Assembly: GCF_963666025.1 (NCBI RefSeq)
Contig: NZ_OY762552.1
Location: 1,305,001-1,369,000 of the forward strand
Origin: an uncultured Methanobacterium sp.
GTDB lineage: Archaea; Methanobacteriota; Methanobacteria; Methanobacteriales; Methanobacteriaceae
Length of the DNA stretch: 64,000 nt
Direction: 5' to 3'
Part shown: one piece after another, positions 9,259 through 28,840 of the stretch
Layout of the letters: each line of letters starts with the position of its first letter
Position numbering within the stretch: the stretch's first letter is position 1
Notes under the pieces: model-generated
What the model was told of the DNA's origin: nothing
What the model saw: the letters and a program-made list of their open reading frames with translations, nothing else
Databases searched by the model: none
Position numbers and translations under genes: made by a program

Positions 9259-10692
9259 TTATTTTCCAGTTACCACTTCAGATTCACCTAAGTTGGTTGA
9301 GTCTACCTTATCATTTATTATCACAATAATCACCAAGACTAAAGCAATTATTGAGGTTACTGCTCCGAAAAGGAACAAATTAGAAAATGATTGGCTTAAG
9401 TTACCCATTCTGCTGGTGACATCCACTAAAAAACAGGCCCCAATCACTGGTGCGACGGTAGAACCAACACCTTTAAAAGTATTTAATATTCCAACACCTG
9501 TTGCTTCTTCTTTTTTTGGCATGAAGGACATCATAAGAAGCTGGAATGCACTCCAAGTGAACCCTACACCCACTCCTATTACTGCTAAGCAAATTGCCAG
9601 ACCTGTAGAATCCGTGACATAGTATGACAATCCAAAAAGTCCTGCGATTAGTAGGGGGGATCCTAACAGGAGCATACGTTTGGATCCGAACTTATCTAAA
9701 AGAAATCCACCCAATATGGCAGTTATACACACTGCTACAGAAAGTGGAGTTAACACCGTACCACTATCCTGTACATTCAAATTTAGTACGGTCTGGGCGA
9801 AGGTTGGTACGTATGTAAATGCCATAAAGGTACCAATCCCTGATAAAAGAATTGCAAAATTAAGCGATAGAATTTTAGGCTTTTTTAACATATTTATATC
9901 TAATATTGGTTCTGATACTCGTTTTTCATACATAATTAGTGCAATAAATAGAACCGCAGCAGCTATGAGTAGTGGAAACACAGTTAAATCAGTAAATGGT
10001 GCGCTTTCCAGCCCTATAATACCCAATAACATTGAGGCTATTGCCCCTACTAGTAATGCCGATCCAATGTAGTCAATATGCTGATCTTGATCTCCATAGG
10101 TTTCTTTGAACTTGAAAGCCAGGATAATTGCCATGATTCCCAAGGGAATGTTGATATAGAACACGGTTCTCCAACCAAAATTTTGGATCAGGAAACCACC
10201 TATGTTTGGTCCTACTATGGTGGCAATGGATGACATTGCCATGAGCACACCCATTGTTTTCCCTCTTTGATTTTCAGGAGCAGAATCATTCATACTGGAT
10301 AATGCCGAAGGCAGAACAATACCCGCACCAATACCCTGTAAACCCATTGAAGCTATTAAGGAATATATGTCCCAGGACAAGCTGGCTGTAATTGATCCAA
10401 TGACGAAGGTGGCCACACCAATGATATATAATTTTTTCCGGCCAAATACATCAGATAATTTCCCTGCCAGTGCCATAATTGCTGTCATAAACAACATGTA
10501 AGTTGTTAAAGTCCATGTTGCCCAATTAAAGGAGGTGTGCAGATCGGCAATTATTGTGGGTAGTGCAGGCACGAATATATAGGCATCCATGGCTGTCATG
10601 AATACACCTAAAGCAAGGACTATCATCACAAAAATTGGGGAGGTTCCTAGACCCTTTTTATTTTCAATTGTTCCGGTAGTATTTTCACTCAT
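9259..10692 (-). CDS. MFS multidrug-type efflux transporter (DHA2, 14-TM)
   Basis: This 477-residue major facilitator protein resembles EmrB/QacA-type drug-proton antiporters. It has about 14 hydrophobic helices, the motif-A loop GKLSDVFGRKKLY between TM2 and TM3, and the TM5 motif C region (GPNIGGFLIQNFGWRTVFYIN split by a turn). I choose the ATG at 10692 because GGAGAT lies 4 nt upstream; a longer frame to 10794 adds 34 residues without support. It is transcribed divergently from a TrmB-type regulator (11085), which probably controls it. The substrate is unknown. It is convergent with wtpC. Confidence 0.88.
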   Translation of the reverse strand: MSENTTGTIENKKGLGTSPIFVMIVLALGVFMTAMDAYIFVPALPTIIADLHTSFNWATWTLTTYMLFMTAIMALAGKLSDVFGRKKLYIIGVATFVIGSITASLSWDIYSLIASMGLQGIGAGIVLPSALSSMNDSAPENQRGKTMGVLMAMSSIATIVGPNIGGFLIQNFGWRTVFYINIPLGIMAIILAFKFKETYGDQDQHIDYIGSALLVGAIASMLLGIIGLESAPFTDLTVFPLLIAAAVLFIALIMYEKRVSEPILDINMLKKPKILSLNFAILLSGIGTFMAFTYVPTFAQTVLNLNVQDSGTVLTPLSVAVCITAILGGFLLDKFGSKRMLLLGSPLLIAGLFGLSYYVTDSTGLAICLAVIGVGVGFTWSAFQLLMMSFMPKKEEATGVGILNTFKGVGSTVAPVIGACFLVDVTSRMGNLSQSFSNLFLFGAVTSIIALVLVIIVIINDKVDSTNLGESEVVTGK

Positions 10693-10926
10693 TTTTATCT
10701 CCATCTTTATGACAAAATTAAAGGCATTATGACAAAATTCAGCTATTATAACCAAAATTAAAACCCAAGAATCTATGTATATTGATTTATTCACATTTAA
10801 CGGCCATTATAGTATGAATTATGAAAATAAATCAACTAAAAGCATTGAATGCTTTTTTTAATTCTCAGACTAAACTTAATTTTGAAATTAGAATGCATTT
10901 TAATCTTCTAAAATAACAATTTACTA

Positions 10927-11005
10927 GTTGTTAGATACATTACAACAAAAATAATATCTTTTGGTATTTATATTTTTTGGAACTTGTTGTTAGACACATA
11001 ACAAC
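10927..11005. promoter_or_regulatory. paired operator palindromes GTTGTTA-N6-TAACAAC
   Basis: A perfect dyad GTTGTTA-N6-TAACAAC occupies 10986-11005. A near-perfect copy (one mismatch, GTTGTTA-N6-TTACAAC) occupies 10927-10946, and a single half-site TAACAAC lies at 11060-11066, just before the start codon. The two full sites are 59 nt apart, start to start. They lie between the divergent MFS and TrmB-type genes, so autoregulation and control of the exporter are the simplest reading. Confidence 0.75.
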
Positions 11006-11084
11006 TAATAACTTTAAATACCACTGCACATACAAAATTTTATACAGTAATTCATTATCTAACAACAAAAAACCGGAGATATGT

Positions 11085-11900
11085 ATGAATGAAATTCCTC
11101 AGGAATTAATTAAATCATTGATGGACCTCGGACTTCTTGAATCAGAGGCAAAAATATACATAACCCTCGCAATGATGAATAATTCTGAAGTCAAAACTCT
11201 TATAGAATTTTTAGGCCTATCAAAACCAAATACATACGAAAGTCTTCGTCTTCTTGAAGAAAAAGGGCTGGTGTCTTTAATCAATACCAGACCCATGGCC
11301 TATCAAGCATTACCTCCAGAAATAGGATTGGAAGTTTTATTAAAAACACATATTGATGCAAAAGAAAAAGCAAAAAAGATTTTTTCAATTATGGACCGAG
11401 AAAAATTCGTGCCCAAATTTTCTGAGTCATTATGGAATGTTTTCAATGGAGAAAGCATAAATTATAAAATTAAAGACATGATCCAAAATGCTAAAGAGAA
11501 CATATTCATGATATCCTCCCCCAAATACATTAAATATCTTGAAAAGGCAGATAAAAATTTAAAACTGGACATAATCCTATTCTCAGAGACACAGTCTTTT
11601 GAAACATTAAAAGAAGACTTTAAGGACAAAAAAGGCAATTTTCAGGTGGTAAATGAAGAAGATATGCTTAACATCGTTGCATCATCTAAAACCAAAGATC
11701 AAAAACAATTTGAAATATACAAAGAAGCTTTGCTAATGGTTGAATACAGAAATATGCTAATGTTAGCCATAGATGATGAAGAAGTATTATACATGCCCCC
11801 CATGTCCACAGACTCACTCACAGCAATCAATACAAAAAATAAGGCAATGACGATGCTTATGAAAATTGGGCTCAGTGACATTACAAATCAGTTATCATAA
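11085..11900 (+). CDS. TrmB-family transcriptional regulator
   Basis: This 271-residue DNA-binding protein has an N-terminal TrmB-type winged helix (about residues 8-75: LMDLGLLESEAKIYITLAMM, then LGLSKPNTYESLRLLEEKGLV split across helices). A middle and C-terminal domain (about 110-270) resembles the TrmB ligand-binding, PLD-like part. I place the start at ATG 11085 (MNEIPQEL), with CGGAGAT four bases upstream. Extending to 10977 would translate through operator palindromes. It is divergent from the MFS exporter and likely represses it. Sugar-binding TrmB functions should not be assumed, because the neighbour is an exporter. Confidence 0.85.
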   Translation: MNEIPQELIKSLMDLGLLESEAKIYITLAMMNNSEVKTLIEFLGLSKPNTYESLRLLEEKGLVSLINTRPMAYQALPPEIGLEVLLKTHIDAKEKAKKIFSIMDREKFVPKFSESLWNVFNGESINYKIKDMIQNAKENIFMISSPKYIKYLEKADKNLKLDIILFSETQSFETLKEDFKDKKGNFQVVNEEDMLNIVASSKTKDQKQFEIYKEALLMVEYRNMLMLAIDDEEVLYMPPMSTDSLTAINTKNKAMTMLMKIGLSDITNQLS

Positions 11901-12091
11901 ATTGATTTTTCCAGGAGTTAATGTCTAACAAAGCAGATTCTAAACAAATCAAAGGCTAAACAAATCATTAGTCTGAAAAATCAGAGTAAAAATAATCAAG
12001 TGAATGATATTTAAAAAAAAGAATGTGAAAACTGTATTAAAATCTTTTTCAGGTTTTTACTTTATCTTCAGAATGAGACCTGAAAATAAAA

Positions 12092-12400
12092 CTATTCTTC
12101 ACATGTGTCAATGGTGATCAATGTTTCTTCACCATCTTTAGGGATGTGTCTGACCTCAATTAAATCATATTTTATCTTTTCAAGGTCAATATCGACGGTT
12201 GAATGAATAGTATCGCCTTCAAGGCTTACCAGGACTGTGCAACTTTTCTGTCCACCCTTAAGAACACAGGTTTCAATGTTTATAACTTCCCCTGGAGTGA
12301 AAACCCGATTGTAAGACATTTCAATCTTATCATAGTTCTTTACGTTCTTTTTGATGTATTCAATTGCTTCTTCACAATCCATAGTCAAGTCTCGAACCAT
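12092..12400 (-). CDS. conserved small protein, paralogue of 12558-12848
   Basis: This roughly 102-residue acidic soluble protein has unknown function. It aligns end to end with the next gene upstream: shared EEAIEYIKKNVK / EEIIDYIRDNVK, IEMSYNRVFTPGEV / LEISYNRIYAPGEV and KYDLIEVRHI / KDDLIEIRHT. There are three cysteines outside the shared core. GAGGTG supports ATG 12400 or 12403; the longer frame to 12430 is unsupported. It lies downstream of the fwd operon on the same strand. It may belong to a methanogen DUF family such as DUF2097, but I cannot confirm this. Two copies of GATGATCATA (about 12496-12521) lie before it. Confidence 0.7.
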   Translation of the reverse strand: MVRDLTMDCEEAIEYIKKNVKNYDKIEMSYNRVFTPGEVINIETCVLKGGQKSCTVLVSLEGDTIHSTVDIDLEKIKYDLIEVRHIPKDGEETLITIDTCEE

Positions 12401-12557
12401 CATAAACACCTCAAATTGCGTATGAATCATTACTGCCTTAGAATCACTGTTTGAATAAATTCAATACTTAATATTTATATTTTGATTAATTTAAGGATGA
12501 TCATACAAAAAGATGATCATATCAAATAATTTAATTTAATGATGATGTCAATAGCTA

Positions 12558-12867
<310 letters not shown>

Positions 12868-12984
12868 GTAATGTTAAATTTTATAATTAAATGTTAAGAT
12901 TTTAATTAAATATAAAGATGTTACTTAAATTTTGGTTTTTTAAAAAAAATGGTTTTTGAAAAAAAATAAAAAATAAAACAGGAA

Positions 12985-13794
<810 letters not shown>

Positions 13795-13807
13795 TTTTGA
13801 TACCCCC

Positions 13808-17427
<3,620 letters not shown>

Positions 17428-17430
17428 GAT

Positions 17431-17668
<238 letters not shown>

Positions 17669-17685
17669 AATATATCACCCAAAAT

Positions 17686-18757
<1,072 letters not shown>

Positions 18758-18925
18758 ATCTCTATTGAGTGGTAGGAACTAATTCTAAAGGGAATTAATC
18801 CCAAATCAAGACACCCTCAGTACCAATAGGATTTCTTAATGTTCTCTGGTTCTTCTAAACTGTTATTACTACTTTAATTTGAACTGCATTCACCGTAATT
18901 TTACTTTAAAAATCTAGTTGGCACT

Positions 18926-19022
18926 ATGTGTGTTGATTACACATAATTCTTCTAATATATTTATATATTGCTACTACAATCAAGCCGATAACCATATAAA
19001 CTGATGTGTATTTACTACACGT
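18926..19022. promoter_or_regulatory. fwd promoter with two ATGTGT-N7-ACAYRT palindromes
   Basis: The palindromes ATGTGT-N7-ACACAT (18926-18944) and ATGTGT-N7-ACACGT (19004-19022) start 78 nt apart. Between them, on the minus strand, lies a TATA-like tract (ATATATAAATATA, about 18953-18968), the best fwd promoter candidate. The near palindrome would cover the transcription start and the far one lies upstream of the TATA box, leaving a leader of about 180 nt before fwdF. The rest of the 18745-19454 gap is AT-rich with no gene. The binding protein is unknown; the divergent ModE-type regulator is the obvious suspect. Confidence 0.6.
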
Positions 19023-19454
19023 ACTAAAGTCTAGTTTTAAGACTAAAAACTTAAAAATGAAGCCCCCACTATTGATTTTAAAGCTGATTTATCACCAAAT
19101 AAGAAAAAAAACATTAAAAATTACATTGAAAAGAAAAAACAAAGGTATTGAATAAGTATTGAATTAACTATAGCTGAATTTTATACTAAGACTTTGAAAT
19201 GATACCGCTACAATAAATTAACCAAACTTTAAACAACATATAAACTGAATCAGAAAAAGTTATAAAAAGTAGTATTAGCATATATGAGTATAATTCAATC
19301 TAACAAAAAAACCAAAACTTAAAAGAGTCTATTTAACCTAAAATAAGTTAATTTTAATTGAACAAATGAATCTGTGAATTTATTAAAAATAGGCGCTACT
19401 TAACTGATAGTAAAATTTACAACTTACCAGATCTGTTAAATGGGGGTATGAAAA

Positions 19455-20147
19455 ATGGATAATGCACGAGACGGACCACAATATCGTTTGAAACTAGACA
19501 ATAAGATAATACTACTTAACAACCGGAAATTTGAGCTTTTAAAGTACATAGATGAATGTGGTTCCATAACCAAAGCTTCCCAGCAGGTTAAAATACCCTA
19601 CAGAAGTGCCCTGAAATACATCGAAGATTTGGAAAATGATGTTAATAACACCATTGTTTCAACCAAACGAGGAGGAAAAGGAGGAGGGGGCGGAAGCAAA
19701 TTAACTGATCAGGGAAAATTAATATTGAAGGAATATAGGAAAGTTAACAGCATTTTAAAAATGCATGCCGATGTTAACGAGATAGAAGGCACAATTTCAG
19801 ATATCGATGTTGAAAATAAGATTGCAAATATCTATCTAAATGGCAATAAAGTCATCCTACCCCTAAGAGGAAACTTTGATATTGGTGACAAAGTTCTGGT
19901 TTTAATAAGCCCAGAAGATATTTTTGTCATGCTAAAACCCCAGGAATCCAGCGTCAGAAATGTCTTCAAAGGGAAAATAATCAGCATGAAACTTAAAGAC
20001 CACCTGGTAAGGTTAACTGTAGATCTTGGTGAAATCAGTCTCTTTGTAGATGTAACTGAATACTCTCGAGAACAGCTGAACTTAAACCTTGGCAAAGAAG
20101 TTTATATAGGATTCAAAGCAGCAGCCCTTGCTATGGTTAAAATATAA
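19455..20147 (+). CDS. modE: ModE-type molybdate/tungstate-responsive regulator
   Basis: This 230-residue regulator has an N-terminal ModE winged helix (about residues 15-105) with the hallmark sequence TKRGGKGGGGGSKLTDQGKL after the recognition helix. A C-terminal TOBE/MOP-like oxyanion-binding domain (about 165-230, VRNVFKGKIISMKL) matches the ends of the nearby ModC/WtpC proteins. GGGGGT lies seven bases before the ATG. It is divergent from fwdF and close to mobB and moaA, which suggests it couples Mo/W supply to fwd and cofactor genes. That regulon is inference. Confidence 0.9.
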   Translation: MDNARDGPQYRLKLDNKIILLNNRKFELLKYIDECGSITKASQQVKIPYRSALKYIEDLENDVNNTIVSTKRGGKGGGGGSKLTDQGKLILKEYRKVNSILKMHADVNEIEGTISDIDVENKIANIYLNGNKVILPLRGNFDIGDKVLVLISPEDIFVMLKPQESSVRNVFKGKIISMKLKDHLVRLTVDLGEISLFVDVTEYSREQLNLNLGKEVYIGFKAAALAMVKI

Positions 20148-20409
20148 ATTAACTATTTTTTCACTGCTTAAATTTTACAGATTTCAATTTTTATCTTCAT
20201 TTATTTTATCTTCATTTTTTAAGTTTTTTTCAAAAATTGGGACCCCATTCATCTTATTTCATATCCAAAATCTTTTTCCAACATATTGCACTGGACAAAT
20301 CGAACACTTATATAGTCCATCAAATAATAAGCCATAGAATAGAGAGACCTCACCATGAATGTGGGGTTTGAAAGGTTTAAATTTATCTTTATTTAAAAAA
20401 GGCGTTATT

Positions 20410-21120
20410 ATGAAGATATTGGCCGTTGTAGGAACAAAAAACACCGGGAAAACCACCTTGGTTACTATGATAGTCCAAGAACTGGTTAAACGAGGCCATC
20501 AAGTTGCAACAATCAAACACACCCACCATGATCTGGATGTGGAGGGTAAGGATACCTGGAAACACCGCAAAGCAGGGGCAAAGATGGTGGTTGGATCAGG
20601 GGAAAGTACATTTTTCCTGATAAACGAGCAAATTGAACTTGAAAAGATCCTTAAATCCATAAAAAACATTGACGAACCAGATTATGTCATAATTGAAGGG
20701 TTTAAACATGTAGATTATCCTAAAATCTCAACCACCCCTGCAAAGGATGATTTTACATTAGCCAACGTGGATGTTTTCAAAATAGAACCTGAAGATGTTG
20801 TTAACTTAGTAGATCTGGTAGAAAAACGAACCTACGGTCTTATCCCCGGGTCAAATTGTGGAGAATGTGGCTTTGAAACCTGTTTAGATATGGCTAAAGC
20901 CATAATTAGGGGAGATGCCTCGGAAGCAGAGTGCAAAATGAAAAAATTTAAGGAAGTGGAACTTTTCATTGGTGATGTGAGCATTCCTTTAAATCCTTTT
21001 GTGCAGGATTTCATTAAAAAAAGTGTTAGAGGTATGGTAGAATCCCTTAAAACAGGTGAAACTGATGAATCCTGTGAAAACATTGAGTTAACCATCAGAA
21101 CTAATGAAGAAGATGTTTAA
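20410..21120 (+). CDS. mobB: MobB-like GTPase with C-terminal Fe-S domain
   Basis: The first ~155 residues are a MobB P-loop domain (Walker A GTKNTGKTT at about residues 7-15, then IKHTHHDLDVEGKDT and VIIEGFKH), which assists molybdopterin guanine dinucleotide formation. Residues about 158-195 add a four-cysteine 4Fe-4S domain (NCGECGFETCLDMA with a later Cys in SEAECKMK), as in PF04060 proteins. I start at ATG 20410, since an earlier in-frame start at 20359 would add 17 unlikely residues. It lies between modE and moaA, in line with cofactor synthesis. Three copies of AGATGTTTA surround its stop codon. Confidence 0.88.
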   Translation: MKILAVVGTKNTGKTTLVTMIVQELVKRGHQVATIKHTHHDLDVEGKDTWKHRKAGAKMVVGSGESTFFLINEQIELEKILKSIKNIDEPDYVIIEGFKHVDYPKISTTPAKDDFTLANVDVFKIEPEDVVNLVDLVEKRTYGLIPGSNCGECGFETCLDMAKAIIRGDASEAECKMKKFKEVELFIGDVSIPLNPFVQDFIKKSVRGMVESLKTGETDESCENIELTIRTNEEDV

Positions 21121-21283
21121 TCAAAAAGATGTTTAGGAAGAAGATGTTTAATCCCCTAAAAACAGTTCAAACAAGCATAAAATTCATTCCATTATATAAT
21201 CAGCAAATTTAAGGGCATTTTAAATGGTTAAAATTTAAAAAGTCGAAATCTAAAGGTTGAAATTTAAAAAGGTTGAAATCTCT

Positions 21284-22207
21284 ATGAAAACCGATAATTT
21301 CCAGAGGCCAATCATATCCCTCCGTATATCCATTACTAACCGCTGTAACATTCGTTGCTTTTATTGCCACCATGATGGCATAATACCGCAAGAATACGAG
21401 ATGACTCCCTCTGAAATCGAAAGAATTGCCTTGATCGCTAAAAAAATTGGAATTAAAAAAATCAGGCTATCTGGAGGGGAACCACTAATCAGAAAGGATA
21501 TAGTGGATATCACATCCAGAGTGTCAGCTTTAAAATTTAAGGATGTGGCTATAACCACCAACGGAACATACCTGGAGAAATATGCATCCCAACTCAAAGA
21601 AGCCGGACTAAATAGGGTGAATGTGAGTTTTGACACCTTAAACCCTGAAACTTATCGTTTTATTACCAAAAGTAACTACGTTGAACAGGTCAAAAAAGGA
21701 ATCATAAAAGCAGGTGAAGTGGGACTGTATCCAGTTAAGGTGAACATGGTGGTAATGAAAGATTTAAACCACAAGGAAGTGTGGGATATGTTCAAGTTCT
21801 GTAAGGACAATGGCGCAATTCTCCAGATCATTGAACTATTAAAGGCCGAAAGCTGTCCAGATGAGGATTTCTTTGATGATTACCACTACGATATTGGCAT
21901 TATTGAGGATGAATTAACTAAAAAGGCCACAGATATTAAAACACGCACCTTTATGCAGGATCGGAAGAAATATTTCCTGGAAGGAGGGGAGATCGAGGTG
22001 GTCCGCCCCATGGATAACACCGAATTCTGTAAAAACTGCACCCGTCTCAGGATAACCCCTGAAGGGAAGCTTAAACCATGCCTACTGCGGAATGATAACC
22101 TGGTTGATCTCATGGAACCCCTCAGACAGGGGGCTTCTGATGAAGAATTAGAAGAACTCTTTTTAAAGGCCATACAGAACAGGACCCCCTTTTATGGGAT
22201 ATGTTAA
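21284..22207 (+). CDS. moaA: GTP 3',8-cyclase MoaA (molybdopterin biosynthesis)
   Basis: MoaA is a radical SAM enzyme that converts GTP to 3',8-cyclo-GTP, the first step of molybdopterin synthesis. The 307-residue protein has the CNIRCFYC cluster motif near residue 25 (CxxxCxxC), the GGEPL SAM-binding motif and NVSFDTLNPETY. The C-terminal second cluster is formed by FCKNCTRLRITPEG with a later Cys in LKPCLL. I take ATG 21284, with GGTTG upstream; TTG 21257 is possible. Short repeats of GGTTGAAATTTAAAAA lie just before it. Confidence 0.93.
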   Translation: MKTDNFQRPIISLRISITNRCNIRCFYCHHDGIIPQEYEMTPSEIERIALIAKKIGIKKIRLSGGEPLIRKDIVDITSRVSALKFKDVAITTNGTYLEKYASQLKEAGLNRVNVSFDTLNPETYRFITKSNYVEQVKKGIIKAGEVGLYPVKVNMVVMKDLNHKEVWDMFKFCKDNGAILQIIELLKAESCPDEDFFDDYHYDIGIIEDELTKKATDIKTRTFMQDRKKYFLEGGEIEVVRPMDNTEFCKNCTRLRITPEGKLKPCLLRNDNLVDLMEPLRQGASDEELEELFLKAIQNRTPFYGIC

Positions 22208-22903
22208 TTTCTTATTGGTCTTTTTTTCAGCCCCCTTTTTCAGCCCGTTAATTAGACTTTAATTAAAAATAATTGAATAAATTCAGAATCATATTCTTTT
22301 AGACCATATTCGCCTCACTTTTTAGGTTTATAATCATTTAAGAAATATTTTTTGTGCATTAATATGTTTTTATGCATTAATTTGTTAAATAAGCTTTTAT
22401 TAAGTCCAATTTATTAGATTAATCGTTATCCCGACTAATTTTTATTCCAATGTAGTTACTACAATCTAAGTATACTCCAATCTAAAACTAATCCAATAAA
22501 AACTACTCCCCTTTAAGAGGATGTATGGCTCTTTAAAAACAAACTTACTGCAAAAGTTTACATCGCGTTAGTTATGCATGATCATTCATGAAAGTTTATC
22601 AACACCCATCATCCGAATACTGATTTATATTATGTTAAATTAAAAAATACTATTTAAATTTTATTTGATTTATTTTAAATACACCCTGAGAATTATTTTC
22701 ATTATCATGACCACTATAATAATTAAAAATAGCTAATAACATTATTTATTTAATTAAACAAAAATACTAAACCATATACAGATGTTAAAATCATATATGA
22801 CTAATTTCAGCCCTTTTTAAAGAATAGGTGCGAGCGAATCTTTATATAATTGTTCAGTATACAGTAAGATTTAACACGGAATCCTCCACAGGTGGTCAAA
22901 AAA
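22208..22903. other. AT-rich intergenic region, one formate-type palindrome
   Basis: No gene is visible. A T-rich stretch after moaA (about 22217-22245) probably ends its transcript. CATGATCATTCATG at 22577-22590 is a variant of the palindrome found before fdhC, fdhA and the carbonic anhydrase gene. A possible promoter for the next small gene lies at about 22840-22860 (CTTTATATAATTG). Confidence 0.5.
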
Positions 22904-23149
22904 ATGTCAAAAGAACTTAAAAAAGAACTAAAGGAACAGATTAAAGGAAAAGATGAAAAAGAAATCGACAAAGAAATACAAGAACAAATAAAAGGAAAAG
23001 ATGAAAAAGAAATCAACGAAGAAATACAAGAACAAATAAAAGGAAAAGATGAAAAAGAAATCAACGAAGAAATACAAGAACAAATAAAAGGGGAAGACAA
23101 AGATAAAATCGAAAAAAAGGTTCAAGAACAGATAAAGGGGAAAAAATAA
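22904..23149 (+). CDS. 81-aa lysine/glutamate protein of 16-residue repeats
   Basis: This is a highly charged small protein built of four 16-residue repeats and a partial fifth, each starting EQIKGKDEKEI (variants EQIKGEDKDKI, EQIKGKK). The repeats are nearly identical at DNA level (48-bp period), which points to recent expansion. Predicted structure is helical or coiled coil; there are no cysteines and no signal peptide. GGTGGTC lies six bases before ATG 22904. A GTG at 22892 is less likely. It shares the KEL-xx-Q-x-KGK-xx-KEI pattern with the 41-aa protein at 63139. The function is unknown to me. Confidence 0.75.
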   Translation: MSKELKKELKEQIKGKDEKEIDKEIQEQIKGKDEKEINEEIQEQIKGKDEKEINEEIQEQIKGEDKDKIEKKVQEQIKGKK

Positions 23150-24745
<1,596 letters not shown>

Positions 24746-24747
24746 CC

Positions 24748-24786
24748 TGCAAAAGTTAATTACATGCCCAATGTAAGGTTTTTGCA
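24748..24786 (+). terminator. nested hairpin after fdhC
   Basis: The outer stem TGCAAAA (24748-24754) with TTTTGCA (24780-24786) encloses an inner stem TTACAT (24760-24765) with ATGTAA (24771-24776). A T-rich tract follows from about 24790. It probably ends the fdhC transcript. Confidence 0.6.
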
Positions 24787-24853
24787 AATCTTCCATTTTC
24801 ATTTTTTTGTATCTCTATGAAAAAGGAAGGACTTGCCAAATCCCAAATTTTAT

Positions 24854-24941
24854 CATGAATGATCATATAGCAAACAAGATATTTTCAAGTGTACATGAGC
24901 GGAATCAGTGATTTTCCAGAAAATTATCATGAACATTCATG
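24854..24941 (+). promoter_or_regulatory. fdhA promoter elements
   Basis: CATGAACATTCATG at 24928-24941 is identical to the palindrome before fdhC. CATGAATGATCATA at 24854-24867 is close to the reverse complement of the variant at 22577. The proximal site lies about 35 nt before the fdhA ATG, a position that suggests repression, or leader-level control, when occupied. Confidence 0.6.
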
Positions 24942-24972
24942 TTTTTTAAAAGAAAAATAGCGGAGGAATACA

Positions 24973-28226
<3,254 letters not shown>

Positions 28227-28253
28227 AATGAAAATGAAATAAGTTTTAACCCG

Positions 28254-28387
28254 TACTGCAATTTAGAAAGCTAAAGCAGTATCCAGTAAACCACATTTGC
28301 TAAAGGTCATATTTAGGTTGATTATCGCTCAAGGTCACCTCTAAAATATGCCTGACTTGCAAGTTGTGGTTTACTGAAATTTTTTTT
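28254..28387 (+). ncRNA. candidate tandem-hairpin RNA element after fdhB
   Basis: Hairpin 1 is TACTGC (28254-28259)/GCAGTA (28276-28281), with an inner TTAG/CTAA stem and a four-base loop. Two bases later begins a second, long structure, closed by a perfect 12-bp stem CAGTAAACCACA (28284-28295)/TGTGGTTTACTG (28365-28376), with further internal pairing (AGG-CATATTT region with AAATATG-CCT). A T-run (28380-28387) follows. It starts 28 nt after fdhB stops. It could be a processed 3' RNA or an elaborate terminator. The rest of the gap up to 28700 is AT-rich without a gene. Confidence 0.55.
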
Positions 28388-28738
28388 ATTTATATGTAAA
28401 TTTAATGATGTGAATTTAATGGAATTTAATGAATTATAAGACTTTATAATACTTTAATGAATTATAAGACGTGAAATATATTGATAAACCCAAATTTATT
28501 GATGAATTAATTGACATAGTTTAAGTCATAATAACTATTTGAATTTTATGGAATTTTTTCTCTAAACTCACAGATTACTACGATTGATAAAAAGTGCATC
28601 CAGTAGGTTCATCATCGAATTTAGTTCCATCATCGAATCCATGCTAATCCATGTGGTCCCATCCCATGTAGATTTAATATTCTATTTTTAACATAATATA
28701 TATCACAACAAGACTGTGAGAATTCAAGTGTAAAAATT

Positions 28739-28805
28739 TCTAGGTAAATCTAGGTAAAAATCTAGGTAAAATTCTAGGTAAAAAAATCTTGTAAAATTCT
28801 AGGTA
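28739..28805 (+). repeat. five TCTAGGTA repeats before the AhpD-like gene
   Basis: The octamer TCTAGGTA occurs at 28739, 28749, 28761, 28773 and 28798, i.e. steps of 10, 12, 12 and 25 nt. A TATA-like tract (ATAATATATATC, about 28693-28704) lies upstream, so the repeats fall in the likely initial transcribed region or leader. They may be a regulator-binding array. Confidence 0.65.
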
Positions 28806-28840
28806 CAGTATTATTAGGTACTGCAAGTGTTGGTGAAATA

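Noticed and set aside
10977..11084. N-terminal extension of the TrmB-type gene
   Set aside because: It would translate through a palindromic operator; a good ribosome binding site supports ATG 11085.
22807..23125. Phe-rich minus-strand frames opposite the 81-aa repeat protein
   Set aside because: The reverse of Lys/Glu-rich repeats gives Phe/Ser-rich text; the plus-strand frame has the ribosome binding site.
28739..28805. CRISPR array
   Set aside because: Units are only 8 nt and spacers 2-17 nt, with no cas genes nearby.
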